A stretch of DNA of 64,000 nucleotides, taken from Lapidilactobacillus concavus DSM 17758 (lineage in GTDB: Bacteria; Bacillota; Bacilli; Lactobacillales; Lactobacillaceae). The translations under genes and the position numbers were made by a program. The stretch covers positions 1-64,000 of the forward strand of contig NZ_AZFX01000003.1 of NCBI RefSeq assembly GCF_001435835.1, written 5' to 3'. The notes under the pieces were generated by a model. That model was not told the origin of the DNA and did not search any database. It worked only from the letters and a program-made list of their open reading frames with translations. Position 1 is the first letter of the stretch. Each line of letters starts with the position of its first letter. Positions 5,547 through 14,370 of the stretch are shown piece after piece.

Positions 5547-8102
5547 ATGATTAAGGATGAATTTGGTTTTATTAAGAAAAACAAATTAATTTTGTTATCA
5601 GTACTAGTTATTATGATTATCCCGTTCCTATATTCGATTTTCTTCTTAAAATCAGTTTGGGATCCTTATGGTGATACACAAGATCTGCCCGTCGCAGTCG
5701 TAAACGAGGATAAGGCCGTTACCTACAATGGTACTTCAATGAATGTCGGCCAACAAACAGTTGATAAATTAAAGAAGAATAAACAATTAGGTTGGAAATT
5801 CGTCAGTGCTAAGAAAGCTGCTGACGGTTTGAAAAACAACCAATACTACACAGTGGTAACTATTCCCAAGGATTTTTCGAAGAATGCGGCTACTGTTCTC
5901 AGTTCACACCCTAAGAAGATGCAATTGACTTACAAGACCAACGATTCGTTGAACTACTTAAGTCAAGTTATCTCCGGAATTGGTGTGGATACCTTAGATA
6001 AAGAAATTCGTGCTAATGTAACCAACGCCTATGCTAGCGCCTTATTCGAACAAGTTAAGGTTGTTGGTAAAGGCATGAAGACCGCTGGTAAAGGTGCTAC
6101 CCAAATCAACAATGGTTTAGTAACCTTGGATGATGGGATCAACACTTATACTGTCGGTGTCTCAACCGTCCATGATGGTATCCAAACGATGAGCTTAAAG
6201 GTTAGCCCATTATCCAGTGGCGTGCAACAATTAACCACTGGTGCCAACCAGTTGAGCAGTGGTGTTGGTACTTATGTTGCTGGGACTAACCAAGTTGCTT
6301 CTGGGATCAGTACTTTGAACGGTTCTGTCGGCACTTTGCAAAGTGGTGTCCGAACTTATACTGGTGGCGTTTCTCAATTGGCTAGTGGTTTGAACCAAAT
6401 GGGTAGTCAGACCGGTACGTTAAAAGATGGTGTTGCGCAATTAGCCGCGGGTAGCACAACTTTAAATAATGGTGTCAGTGATTACGTTACTGGTGCAACT
6501 AAAATTGTTGGCGGTGTTTCTCAATTATCTGATACATTAAAAACTTCATTACCACAAAGTACCACAACAATTACCACTAACTTAGCCAAAGTTAACGCTG
6601 GAATAGATCAAATCAAAGCTGGTTTGGCAAATCCAACATTAACAGAAGAACAACAAGCACAACAAGCAGCCGTCGCTGCAAAAATTGCAGAATATAACCA
6701 AACTATTGCTGCCGGTTTGGCTCAGAGCCAGGCTGGTGCAGATGCTGCTACAGCTTTGAAGGCTTTGAAGGCTTTGAATGAAACTTACCAAACTGCTGCT
6801 TCTACACAAGCAAAAGCAACTACTGCAGCAATTACTGAGTCTCTTAATATTTTGGAAAGCAAAATTAATGAATTATCAACAGGTGTTACTCAACAATCTG
6901 CTGAACAGATGGAGACTTTATCGGCTGCTTTAAACCAACTTAATGCTGGTGGTAAAGAATTAACAGCTAACAACACTAAGTTAACCACTGGTGCCAAAAC
7001 ACTTAACGCTGGTTTAGTTCAATTAAATGGTAGTGTTCCCGCATTAATTTCCGGCGTTAGCCAACTTCAATCAGGTGCCAACCAATTAACTGCTAACAAC
7101 GCTTCATTAAACAACGGTACAGCCCAATTAGTTTCTGGTGTTAGTCAATTAAATGCTGGTGGTCAGCAATTAGCTGCTAATGGTAGTGCGTTAACTAGTG
7201 GTGCTAGCCAAGTTGCTGGTGGTTTGACAACCATGAACAGTCAATTACCTGCCTTAACTAGTGGTGTCCAACAATTACTTGATGGGACGACGCAGTTAAC
7301 TGATAACAACAAGGAATTAACTGGTGGTGCTAGCAAGCTTAAGGGCGGTTCTAAGACGTTAGCGAAATCATTAGTTAGTGGTGCTAAAGAAGTTAACGGC
7401 ATCAAATTAACTAGTGCGACTGCTGATATGTTTGCTGCTCCTACTAAGACAAAGCACACTTATTACAGTAAAGTAACCAATTATGGTCATGCTTTAGCTC
7501 CTTACGTCTTGTCATTAGCATTGTATGTCGGTGCTTTGGTCTTCAACTTTGCTTATCCAATTCGTAAAGTTTCTCGTCGCGATGGCACACCAACACAATG
7601 GTTCTTCAGTAAGATTACTATTGGTGCGATTGTTGCCACTGGGATGGCTGTTGTAGAAGCAACCTTGATCATGGTCGGCGGTTTGCATGTTGAACATGTG
7701 GCCCTCTTCTACTTCATCGCTTGGTTGTTCGCGATGACCTCGATGTATCTCGTCATGTTCTTGTCAATGTGGCTGGATAACCCAGGTCGTTTCATCGCCA
7801 TGGTACTCTTGATGTTGCAATTAGGTGGTTCTGGTGGTACCTTCCCAATGGAAATTACCAACCACTTCTACAATGTCATTCATCCATTCTTACCAATGAC
7901 GCATTCAATCCTTGGTTTCCGTCAGGCAATTACTAGTGGGATTGCTAGTGGTACTGTTGGTTATGGTATCTTCTACATGATCCTTGTTGCCGTAATTTCC
8001 TTAGGCTTACTCTGGTTAGTCATGCATCGTTTGCAAAAGAAGGGACTTATGGGTATCTCCCAATTAGATGACAATCAAAAATTACAAGCTGTTGAAAAAT
8101 AG
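5547..8102 (+). CDS. YhgE/Pip family membrane protein
   Basis: The 851-residue protein has one N-terminal membrane helix (about 12-31) and a YhgE/Pip N-domain with a VAVVNEDKAV-type motif. A long central extracellular region (about 180-640) is built of short repeats of the form QL..G...L..G. The C-terminus (from about 645) has five or six membrane helices like ABC-2 permeases. Family members include Pip, a phage receptor of Lactococcus, and relatives of EsaA/YueB; the physiological role is uncertain. The start follows GTGGAGGAAGTG. The third position and repeat content are very regular, consistent with internal repeat expansion. It is cotranscribed with the upstream TetR regulator and ends at a strong terminator. 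Confidence 0.8.
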   Translation: MIKDEFGFIKKNKLILLSVLVIMIIPFLYSIFFLKSVWDPYGDTQDLPVAVVNEDKAVTYNGTSMNVGQQTVDKLKKNKQLGWKFVSAKKAADGLKNNQYYTVVTIPKDFSKNAATVLSSHPKKMQLTYKTNDSLNYLSQVISGIGVDTLDKEIRANVTNAYASALFEQVKVVGKGMKTAGKGATQINNGLVTLDDGINTYTVGVSTVHDGIQTMSLKVSPLSSGVQQLTTGANQLSSGVGTYVAGTNQVASGISTLNGSVGTLQSGVRTYTGGVSQLASGLNQMGSQTGTLKDGVAQLAAGSTTLNNGVSDYVTGATKIVGGVSQLSDTLKTSLPQSTTTITTNLAKVNAGIDQIKAGLANPTLTEEQQAQQAAVAAKIAEYNQTIAAGLAQSQAGADAATALKALKALNETYQTAASTQAKATTAAITESLNILESKINELSTGVTQQSAEQMETLSAALNQLNAGGKELTANNTKLTTGAKTLNAGLVQLNGSVPALISGVSQLQSGANQLTANNASLNNGTAQLVSGVSQLNAGGQQLAANGSALTSGASQVAGGLTTMNSQLPALTSGVQQLLDGTTQLTDNNKELTGGASKLKGGSKTLAKSLVSGAKEVNGIKLTSATADMFAAPTKTKHTYYSKVTNYGHALAPYVLSLALYVGALVFNFAYPIRKVSRRDGTPTQWFFSKITIGAIVATGMAVVEATLIMVGGLHVEHVALFYFIAWLFAMTSMYLVMFLSMWLDNPGRFIAMVLLMLQLGGSGGTFPMEITNHFYNVIHPFLPMTHSILGFRQAITSGIASGTVGYGIFYMILVAVISLGLLWLVMHRLQKKGLMGISQLDDNQKLQAVEK

Positions 8103-8113
8103 TTTTTAAACGA

Positions 8114-8145
8114 AAACGACCTCACAAAATGAGGTCGTTTTTTTG
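8114..8145 (+). terminator. Terminator of tetR-yhgE
   Basis: AACGACCTCA and TGAGGTCGTT pair around a four-base loop, followed by a run of T. It begins 12 bases after the stop codon. Confidence 0.85.
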
Positions 8146-8234
8146 CAGCTCGCTTTTGACTAAAAGATAGAGCTTTACTAACTTGTCTAGATTAGTTAAA
8201 CTGAAAGTAACATCGAGGGAGAGGAACCAAAAAA

Positions 8235-9017
8235 TTGAAGAAATCTAGACTACTACTAATACTCAGTCTTAGCACTTTAATGATTCTGAGCGGTTGCCAG
8301 TCACCGAAAAAGCCAACCGTCCAAGGATCAGCTAATGTGAGCTCGACCACTAGTACGCAAAAATCCAAAAAAACAACGGCAACAACTAGTAGTGAGTCCA
8401 GTTCAGGCAACAGCGCAACTAGTAGCAGTCAGGCAACAGCTGCTAGCAGTTCCAGCACTGATGTTGATGCGCAAACCCAAGACAATTCACCAACAAACGT
8501 TACTGAAAATCGCGCGGCTACCAATCATATTGTCAGTGCGGATAGTTATGCTTATTCAGCCGCCGAGGTGCAAACGGCGATGACTGGCCAACCCACAACG
8601 ATTACCCAACCGACTGTTTTCTTAACGTTCGATGATGGCGTTAATCAAACGATGACGCCGCGAGTTCTGCAAACCCTAGCTGAACAACAAGTCCACGCCA
8701 CCTTCTTCGTAGTTGGCAACACGCTGACCAACGCTGCCAATCAGAATATGCTGCAGCAGGAGTATCAGGCTGGTCACGGAATTGCCGTTCATAGCTATGA
8801 TCATAATTACAACCTGCTCTATCCTAATCGCGTTGCTAACGCCGCCGCAATCGTTCGAGAGTATCAACAAACTAATATGCTCATGACCCAGATTCTCGGC
8901 AATGACTTCACGACAAAAGTTTGGCGGTATCCTGGTGGTCACATGTCTTGGCGGAATCTGGCACCAGCTGACGCCCAACTCAAACAATTAGGTGTTACTT
9001 GGATATACTCTCCTTAA
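8235..9017 (+). pseudogene. Polysaccharide deacetylase (NodB domain) lipoprotein, C-terminally truncated at an att-like repeat
   Basis: The protein starts with a lipoprotein signal peptide (lipobox LSGC, Cys about 21) and a Ser/Thr-rich linker. The NodB fold follows: metal-binding FDDG (about 131), HSYDHN with the conserved His (about 185) and RYPGG (about 231). It ends at GVTWIYSP. Family members continue past this strand (usually a WIDWN-like motif, then the distal catalytic segment). The last codons are exactly the 16-bp tRNA-derived repeat, so the tail has been replaced. The TTG start at 8235 sits 12 bases after a GGGAGAGG Shine-Dalgarno. Such enzymes deacetylate peptidoglycan or other wall glycans; activity is doubtful here. 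Confidence 0.75.
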
Positions 9018-9021
9018 AATA
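9006..9021 (+). repeat. Putative attachment core, copy 2 (direct repeat of the tRNA-Ser 3' end)
   Basis: This is identical over 16 bp to 716-731. It is followed closely by a terminator hairpin (9028-9073), as would be expected of the native sequence downstream of a tRNA gene. It ends the deacetylase frame. Confidence 0.65.
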
Positions 9022-9027
9022 GTTTTA

Positions 9028-9073
9028 CAAAGCTTGATGTCACGATGTTTATCGTTGATATTAAGCTTTTTTT
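9028..9073 (+). terminator. Terminator-like hairpin after the second att-like repeat
   Basis: AAAGCTT/AAGCTTT form an outer stem with imperfect inner pairing (TCACGAT/ATCGTTGA) and seven T follow on the plus strand. It may be the displaced original terminator of the tRNA-Ser gene. Confidence 0.5.
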
Positions 9074-9083
9074 ATACTGGTCT

Positions 9084-9519
9084 TCATATGGTGATATTTT
9101 GGCTAATTTCCTCCGCTGTCGGCGTGCGATCCGACAGAACCATCTGATCAAACGCTGGATAAACGGAAGGTGCCGGTAGATAAGTGAGTGTGTGCACGGT
9201 CTTAAAGTAGTCGTCTGCTTTCAAATCCTGTTCCTTGTATAAACGTAATGGTAGCAACACTAAATATGTGACGCCGGACTAATCCTTGATGTGATAATAG
9301 CGTTCTGGGTAATCATACTGGCCTTGCGTGTCGCGAATCGAACCAACGCCATCTTGAATTTCTACTTGCGCGGTTTGTTCAGCACGATAGTTACTTGTTT
9401 CATTCTCAGTCAGTGGTGCAATCGTGATTTCAGCGACTTTAATGCCTAGAAAACTGGCCCGTTGCCTGATGGCTGTGCGCCAAACTGCATCCGAATACCA
9501 GGGCTTGAAAGTTTTCTTC
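9084..9519 (-). pseudogene. Fragment of an unknown secreted or membrane-anchored protein with an in-frame TAG
   Basis: On the minus strand an open frame reads from about 9519 to a TAG at 9279-9281, then continues in the same frame for 64 more sense codons to TGA at 9084-9086. The text is coding-like on both sides (SGVTYLVLLPLRLYKEQDL follows the stop). No good start codon or ribosome binding site is visible at the upstream end, so the N-terminus may be lost too. It follows the 9525-10226 gene within a few bases. I do not recognise the family. Confidence 0.5.
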
Positions 9520-9524
9520 AGAAA

Positions 9525-10226
9525 TTAAGATTTAACGGTGTGATTCTGTTGTTTGACAGATTTCGCGTGTGCCTTGTCAGAGCGTGAAGCTGGATTAGAC
9601 CAACCAGGTAAATGGCGACTCAGATAGTTTTCGAGTGCAGCCAAGAAAACCGGTTTAAATTGCGTGGTCAGAAGTTGCCTAAGCGCGCGTTCATCCATTT
9701 TCTGTGTTTGTTTGATGCGTTGTGCCTCGGCGACACTGAACCCTTTTGGAAAGTTAAATTTAGTCCTGATTAGTCTGATCTTATTGCTCAGCTGGCTAAA
9801 ATGATACTCACTTTTAAAGCTCGCCTCAGCTTGTGGACGACCGGGATCGTCTAGATTCGCTTCCCAATAAGAAAGTATGATCCGGTGCGTCGCGGGTGTG
9901 ATCTCAATTTCAAAATTATAGCCATCATCAGAATCTTGATCTCTGAAGACAAAAAAATGATGCCCTATTTTGGGGATGACGAAATTGATGTTGAAGGTCA
10001 GATTGTTCGCCCGTTGATCATCAACTTTCACGGTCGTGGGCTTAACAAATGTCATCGTATACTTGTTATTGACCGAATTTTTATCGATATTTCGGACAAG
10101 GTTTTCACGTACGAAGGCCGCACTGACACGATCCTGCTGCTGATTGTGATAAAAAAATAAACCGACGGCCACCAAAACTAATACACCTGCGACCATCGCG
10201 ATACCACGATAGATGCTCTGTTTCAT
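9525..10226 (-). CDS. Unknown membrane-anchored protein
   Basis: The 233-residue protein has a single N-terminal membrane helix (about 7-26, IAMVAGVLVLVAVGLFFY) and a mostly extracytoplasmic remainder. The latter holds alternating beta-like segments, a later charged helical part and a basic C-terminal tail. The start ATG has a strong AAGGGGGAAATC site. It is the third gene of a minus-strand cluster (51-residue ORF, four-helix membrane protein, this gene, broken downstream gene). I do not recognise the family and propose no function. Confidence 0.65.
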   Translation of the reverse strand: MKQSIYRGIAMVAGVLVLVAVGLFFYHNQQQDRVSAAFVRENLVRNIDKNSVNNKYTMTFVKPTTVKVDDQRANNLTFNINFVIPKIGHHFFVFRDQDSDDGYNFEIEITPATHRIILSYWEANLDDPGRPQAEASFKSEYHFSQLSNKIRLIRTKFNFPKGFSVAEAQRIKQTQKMDERALRQLLTTQFKPVFLAALENYLSRHLPGWSNPASRSDKAHAKSVKQQNHTVKS

Positions 10227-10260
10227 GATTTCCCCCTTGTATCATGAGTCAAATGGTTGA

Positions 10261-10887
10261 CTAGATTTCAAAGAATGGCCGATTATATTCTTTGGCAACA
10301 ATCTTAAACTTAAATAGATCAACATAACTCCACGTGAGCGTCATATTAACCAGACAGAAAAGAACTGCGACGAAAATCGCCACGTATAGATTGAAGGCTA
10401 AGCTAAACTCGAAAAGAATTGCCAATATCAGTAATAGCACAAACTTGATCATCTGAAATGACAACTGGATTTTTCTTGCATGCAAGGAACGCTGCCGAAC
10501 TAACGCCCTAAAGTCGGCAGGAAGTGGTGTGTACACCGGCAATGCAATTGAATGCCCCCAGCTTCCCACCTCGAGTGGTTCTGGTTTAGGATGATAGCCG
10601 ATTGCTCGAAAGATTGCCAGTAAACCTGAGTACCCAAGATAAAAGAAAATAAAAAATACGCCCGTATACCAAACGATTTGCTGCCCGAACAATAGCCGAT
10701 CAGTCAGTGCATTCGCCGCTAAAAGCCAGGCGCCCAAACAAATCCAGAAAAATAAGGTGACCAATCGACTAGTCGGTAACTTTGCATTGGCAGGAATACG
10801 AGGTAATTGTTGTGATTCGATCATTTCTGTCGATTCAGTTGTTGCTATGGTTTTGATCGTTTCTTGTTTTCGACGAATTACTTTCAT
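10261..10887 (-). CDS. Unknown integral membrane protein with four predicted helices
   Basis: The product has about 208 residues with a cytoplasmic N-terminus, two adjacent hydrophobic helices (about 45-65 and 75-95), a loop, and two more near the C-terminus. I chose ATG at 10887 because it overlaps the stop codon of the preceding 51-residue ORF (ATGA), indicating translational coupling; an upstream TTG at 10893 is possible. The family is not recognised. Confidence 0.6.
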   Translation of the reverse strand: MKVIRRKQETIKTIATTESTEMIESQQLPRIPANAKLPTSRLVTLFFWICLGAWLLAANALTDRLLFGQQIVWYTGVFFIFFYLGYSGLLAIFRAIGYHPKPEPLEVGSWGHSIALPVYTPLPADFRALVRQRSLHARKIQLSFQMIKFVLLLILAILFEFSLAFNLYVAIFVAVLFCLVNMTLTWSYVDLFKFKIVAKEYNRPFFEI

Positions 10888-11039
10888 TGGCAAACCACCG
10901 CCAGTACGCGACAGTCGTCTCTCAAAACTGACGCTAACTTTCCAAGCTCAGTGTGCTGTTGAAATCTGACCTCACACTTTTGTAATTCAGCTGCATTTTT
11001 CATGACAACCTGATTTGTCACCGTTTTAAATAATCTCAT
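10884..11039 (-). CDS. Small ORF of 51 residues, translationally coupled to the next gene
   Basis: The frame begins with ATG at 11039 (MRLFKTVTNQVVMKNAAEL) eight bases after GGGGGAG. It ends with TGA overlapping the ATG of the downstream membrane protein. The good ribosome binding site and the four-base overlap are the main evidence that it is translated. The sequence is amphipathic, with two cysteines and no membrane segment. No family is recognised. Confidence 0.5.
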   Translation of the reverse strand: MRLFKTVTNQVVMKNAAELQKCEVRFQQHTELGKLASVLRDDCRVLAVVCQ

Positions 11040-11094
11040 TTCATGATCTCCCCCAAGATTCTTAATGTCTTGATTAATCTATGATACCTACCAT

Positions 11095-12519
11095 TCAGTC
11101 GTGATGTGATGATTGAATTCGTTGCGCGCGTTCCCAATTTTGGGTGGCAATTTGAATGGCATCCCACGGTGAGCCCACCGGTGGTGAATATGATAGATCC
11201 AAGTCGCTGATCTCCGCAACGGTTAGATTCTGGGCAATAGCGACTGCAAAAATATCATTTCGTTTTGCAACCTCACTCCCATATCGTCCGAACAGTGTCG
11301 CGCCTAATAGCCGGCCAGTGACTCGGTCACCAACGATTTGAATTTTGATTGGCTGGGCACCAGGAAGATAAGCCTTGTGATCATCGGCGTCAGTTGTGAT
11401 GACCAATGGTTCAAAGCCGGCATGGCGAGCTTGTTCTGGTAAAAGTCCCGTTCGCGCAATCACTGAATTGAAAATTTTCACGACCTGTGTGCCAACAACG
11501 CCTTTAAATGTGCGCTGAAATCCTGCCGCGTTGGTGCCCGCGACCCGTCCCTGCTTGTGCGCAGTCGTTCCTAATGGCAAGTAGGTCATTCCTAATAAAT
11601 GGTGGCGCGTTTCGACCAGATCACCGGCGGCGAACACGTGGGGTAGCGTCGTCTGCATGTATTCATCCACCTTAACAGCGCCGGCTTGGCCAATTGTCGC
11701 ACCAGCATTCTTTAGCAGTTCAGAATTGGGTTCAACACCGACGACGATCAGAACCAGATCGAAGACGCGTCGTTGCGTAGATACAGAGGACACGGCATTC
11801 TCGTCAACCGTTTCGAGTCTTACGCCATCGATGTGCTCGTCAACCCGGCGGACTGTCGTGTGTGTCACCACTTCAATTTGATGTTCAAGAAGTTGTTGGT
11901 GAACTAGCTGTCCGAAGTCCGCTGTGACGGTCGAGAGTACTTCGGTCCCACGTTGAAAAATTGTGACTTGTAAGTTGCGACGAGCTAAAGCCTCCGCCAT
12001 TTCTAAACCAATGTAGCCGGCCCCAACAATCGCAACTCGCGTCAGCGACAGGTTTTGAAGCTGATGTGCTAATCCAAAATAATCCGCCATCGTGTGCAGG
12101 ACATGAACTCTTGAATGAGGCTGTGCCAATTGTGATAAGTCTAAATTGGTTAACTCGGCTAACCGCGGCCGCGCGCCCGTTGCAACAATGAGTTCGTCGT
12201 AATCGAACACACGCCGTCGTCCACGAGTCGTTGCGGCGAAAACTTGTTGCTTGATCGGATCAATTTTGTCGGCAATCGTCGACATTTCAAAGATGATGCC
12301 AGTTGCCTCGAGATCGCTCAACTGGCGATGTGCTAATGACTGCCATTGCGTCACCTCGCCACCAATGGCATAAGGCAGGCCACAAATCGATAAGTTAGGG
12401 AATTCATCCGCCAACAAAAGATGCACTTCTAGTTCCGGGTCTAGCGACTTTGCTTGCAACCCAGCAGAGATCCCCGCGTCGCTACCACCGATAATTAATA
12501 ATCGTCGTGCTGCTGTCAT
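11095..12519 (-). CDS. CoA-disulfide reductase / NADH oxidase-like flavoprotein
   Basis: This FAD- and NAD(P)H-dependent disulfide reductase has an N-terminal FAD fold (LLIIGGSDAG), a single redox cysteine in the LSICGLPY context (about residue 44), a second dinucleotide fold (VAIVGAGYIGLEMAE) and the FAD motif VFAAGDL. The C-terminal domain holds the tyrosine of LDLSYSPPVG typical of CoA-disulfide reductases and NADH oxidases. I chose ATG at 12519 (GGGATGTGG upstream), giving a start right before the FAD fold. The frame is open to 12600, overlapping the permease gene by 14 bases. It is the last gene of the PadR/ABC operon. Substrate (CoA disulfide, polysulfide or O2) cannot be told from sequence. 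Confidence 0.8.
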   Translation of the reverse strand: MTAARRLLIIGGSDAGISAGLQAKSLDPELEVHLLLADEFPNLSICGLPYAIGGEVTQWQSLAHRQLSDLEATGIIFEMSTIADKIDPIKQQVFAATTRGRRRVFDYDELIVATGARPRLAELTNLDLSQLAQPHSRVHVLHTMADYFGLAHQLQNLSLTRVAIVGAGYIGLEMAEALARRNLQVTIFQRGTEVLSTVTADFGQLVHQQLLEHQIEVVTHTTVRRVDEHIDGVRLETVDENAVSSVSTQRRVFDLVLIVVGVEPNSELLKNAGATIGQAGAVKVDEYMQTTLPHVFAAGDLVETRHHLLGMTYLPLGTTAHKQGRVAGTNAAGFQRTFKGVVGTQVVKIFNSVIARTGLLPEQARHAGFEPLVITTDADDHKAYLPGAQPIKIQIVGDRVTGRLLGATLFGRYGSEVAKRNDIFAVAIAQNLTVAEISDLDLSYSPPVGSPWDAIQIATQNWERAQRIQSSHHD

Positions 12520-12586
12520 TCTAGCCACATCCCAATCATTCGAATTCATTTCAAAGCATCGGCTCAATTTATTTAGTAAGATCAAT

Positions 12587-13447
12587 TTATTTTCCGTCAT
12601 CTTGCCTTTTTAAGCAAGCCAATCTACACAAAAAAATCAGCAATTCTGGTAAAACTCCCAGTCTTGCTGATTCATTCAAAATAAATTGACGTGCGCGACC
12701 GATACGCTTGCTCCAAACGAAGGACAGGCCGCTGATACCAATCATCCAGGCTAACGACTGCCAAAAGGACGCGCTAGGCTCTTGACCAGCTAATAATTCG
12801 CGTGTTGCTGTGATCATGGTCGTCATTGGTTGATGCTCTGCAAACAAACGAACAGCTGTCGGCATCCCCTTGACCGAAGCAAAGGCAGAGCTAACGAATA
12901 ACAGCAATAATAGCAGATATGAGAATGCGCTGGCGGTATCAATACTCTTCGCCATCAAACCTAAAGGCATCGATAGCCAGGTCACCATCACTGCAAAACC
13001 GAATAGTAATACAAACGTCAGTAACCATTGACCTAAATTTGCGTTTGAGCGAAATCCAGTCAACAGACTGACCAATAAAACCACAATTGTTGAGAACATT
13101 AAGAACAACACCGACGAAACGACCTGCCCGTTAAGAACCGCGCTCTTTGCAATCGGCATCGATTTAAACCGATCAAACATGCCACTCGACTTGTCCATGA
13201 AGACGCGCAACGCGGTGTAGGCCGAGCCAGTCGCCAATGTCATGAAAAGGATGCCGGGTAAAATATAATTGACGTACTCGCGATGACTAACACCAGGCAG
13301 CTGCATCGACCCACCCAGAATATAAATGAACATCAGCAACATCGCAATTGGCATCGCCACCACCGTGATGATCGTATCGATTGACCGCAGATTATGCTTA
13401 ATCAGGCGATTCGCCAGCGTGAGGGTATCTTTCAAATAATTGATCAT
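12587..13447 (-). CDS. ABC-2 type transporter permease
   Basis: The 286-residue integral membrane protein has six predicted helices and the DrrB-like ABC-2 layout (YVNYILPGILFMTLATG, later LLLLLLFVSSAFAS). Its ATG overlaps the stop of the ATPase gene by four bases. The last 35 or so codons are odd: after WSKRIGRAR the frame runs through a perfect terminator hairpin (12629-12672) and stops inside the next gene. This suggests that a stop codon was lost or a late frameshift extended the C-terminus. Transport substrate is unknown; drug or lipid export is usual for this type. Confidence 0.8.
   Translation of the reverse strand: MINYLKDTLTLANRLIKHNLRSIDTIITVVAMPIAMLLMFIYILGGSMQLPGVSHREYVNYILPGILFMTLATGSAYTALRVFMDKSSGMFDRFKSMPIAKSAVLNGQVVSSVLFLMFSTIVVLLVSLLTGFRSNANLGQWLLTFVLLFGFAVMVTWLSMPLGLMAKSIDTASAFSYLLLLLLFVSSAFASVKGMPTAVRLFAEHQPMTTMITATRELLAGQEPSASFWQSLAWMIGISGLSFVWSKRIGRARQFILNESARLGVLPELLIFLCRLACLKRQDDGK
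12629..12672 (-). terminator. Terminator hairpin inside the 3' end of the permease frame
   Basis: On the minus strand AATCAGCAA (12664-12672) pairs with TTGCTGATT (12635-12643), followed by TTTTT. It lies within the annotated permease reading frame and ahead of the CoA-disulfide reductase gene, which would then need read-through or its own promoter. Confidence 0.7.
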
Positions 13448-14370
13448 CCTTGAGTCACTCCTTTGGTTAATTTCATGAAGACATCGTCCAACGTTGGGCT
13501 AACAAGTCCGAAGTTGTCGATTGGAACCTCGGCATCGGCTAGCTGTTTCAGAATGGCCAATGACTGGTGGTTACCCGCCGATAACGTGACAACGAGTGTC
13601 ACTGGATCGAGAACTGTCACTTGTGCTGTTTCAAGAATTTTTTGTGCGACGAGTGAATCAGCATCATTCTTAAAAATTAACTTCAACTTCTCTGCCCCAG
13701 CAAGCTGCTTCATCTCGGCCGGCGTTCCCGTCGCGATAATCTCACCATCCCGCAAGAAACCGATGCGATCCGCCAGCTGGTCTGCTTCTTCTATATACTG
13801 TGTGGTCAGAAAAATCGTCTTACCTTTCGCCTTCAGTTCGCGAATCATCGTCCACAAATCATTGCGGCTTGCCGGATCGAGGCCAGTCGTCGGTTCATCT
13901 AAGAAAATAATCTCTGGATCTCCAACCAAACTCATCGCCAAATCAAGTCGTCGAGCCATCCCACCGGAGTATGAGCCCGCTGCTTTATTGGCGGCATCGG
14001 TTAAACTAAATCGTGCGAGCAAGTCTTGCGCCACTACTTTTGATTGCGGTAAATGACGTAGTTTGGCAACCAGCGTCAAATTTTCCATCCCAGTTAAAAC
14101 ATCATCGATACTTGATTGTTGACCACTATACGAAAAACGTCGCTGAATGGTTAACAAGTCTTTAGGCAGGTGATGGTGTTCAATCTCAACATCACCTCCA
14201 TCTGCTGGTAGCAATCCTGTCATGATCTTGAGTAACGTGCTCTTACCTGCACCGTTAGCACCCAAGAGGCTATAGATCGTTCCTTGCTCAACAGACAAGC
14301 TGACGTGATTCAAAACTTGTTGCTTGCCAAATCTTTTCTTGATTTGGTCAATCTTAATGATTGTGGTCAA
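13444..14370 (-). CDS. ABC transporter ATP-binding protein (DrrA-like)
   Basis: The 308-residue ATPase has Walker A GANGAGKST (about 38-46), signature YSGGMARR (about 134), Walker B IIFLDEPT and the switch region. A C-terminal extension of the DrrA/CcmA type ends with LDDVFMKLT. It overlaps DUF1048 upstream and the permease downstream by four bases each. It is the energy-coupling subunit of the exporter. Confidence 0.9.
   Translation of the reverse strand: MTTIIKIDQIKKRFGKQQVLNHVSLSVEQGTIYSLLGANGAGKSTLLKIMTGLLPADGGDVEIEHHHLPKDLLTIQRRFSYSGQQSSIDDVLTGMENLTLVAKLRHLPQSKVVAQDLLARFSLTDAANKAAGSYSGGMARRLDLAMSLVGDPEIIFLDEPTTGLDPASRNDLWTMIRELKAKGKTIFLTTQYIEEADQLADRIGFLRDGEIIATGTPAEMKQLAGAEKLKLIFKNDADSLVAQKILETAQVTVLDPVTLVVTLSAGNHQSLAILKQLADAEVPIDNFGLVSPTLDDVFMKLTKGVTQG

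Noticed and set aside
9279-9281. TAG read-through or recoding shared by the 9.1-kb and YxeA-like genes
   Set aside because: Intact genes here end with TAG normally (for example the ABC ATPase at 57877); no Sec/Pyl signals are seen, so nonsense mutation is simpler.
13463-14056. 197-residue plus-strand ORF
   Set aside because: Antisense shadow of the DrrA-like ATPase, which has complete motifs.
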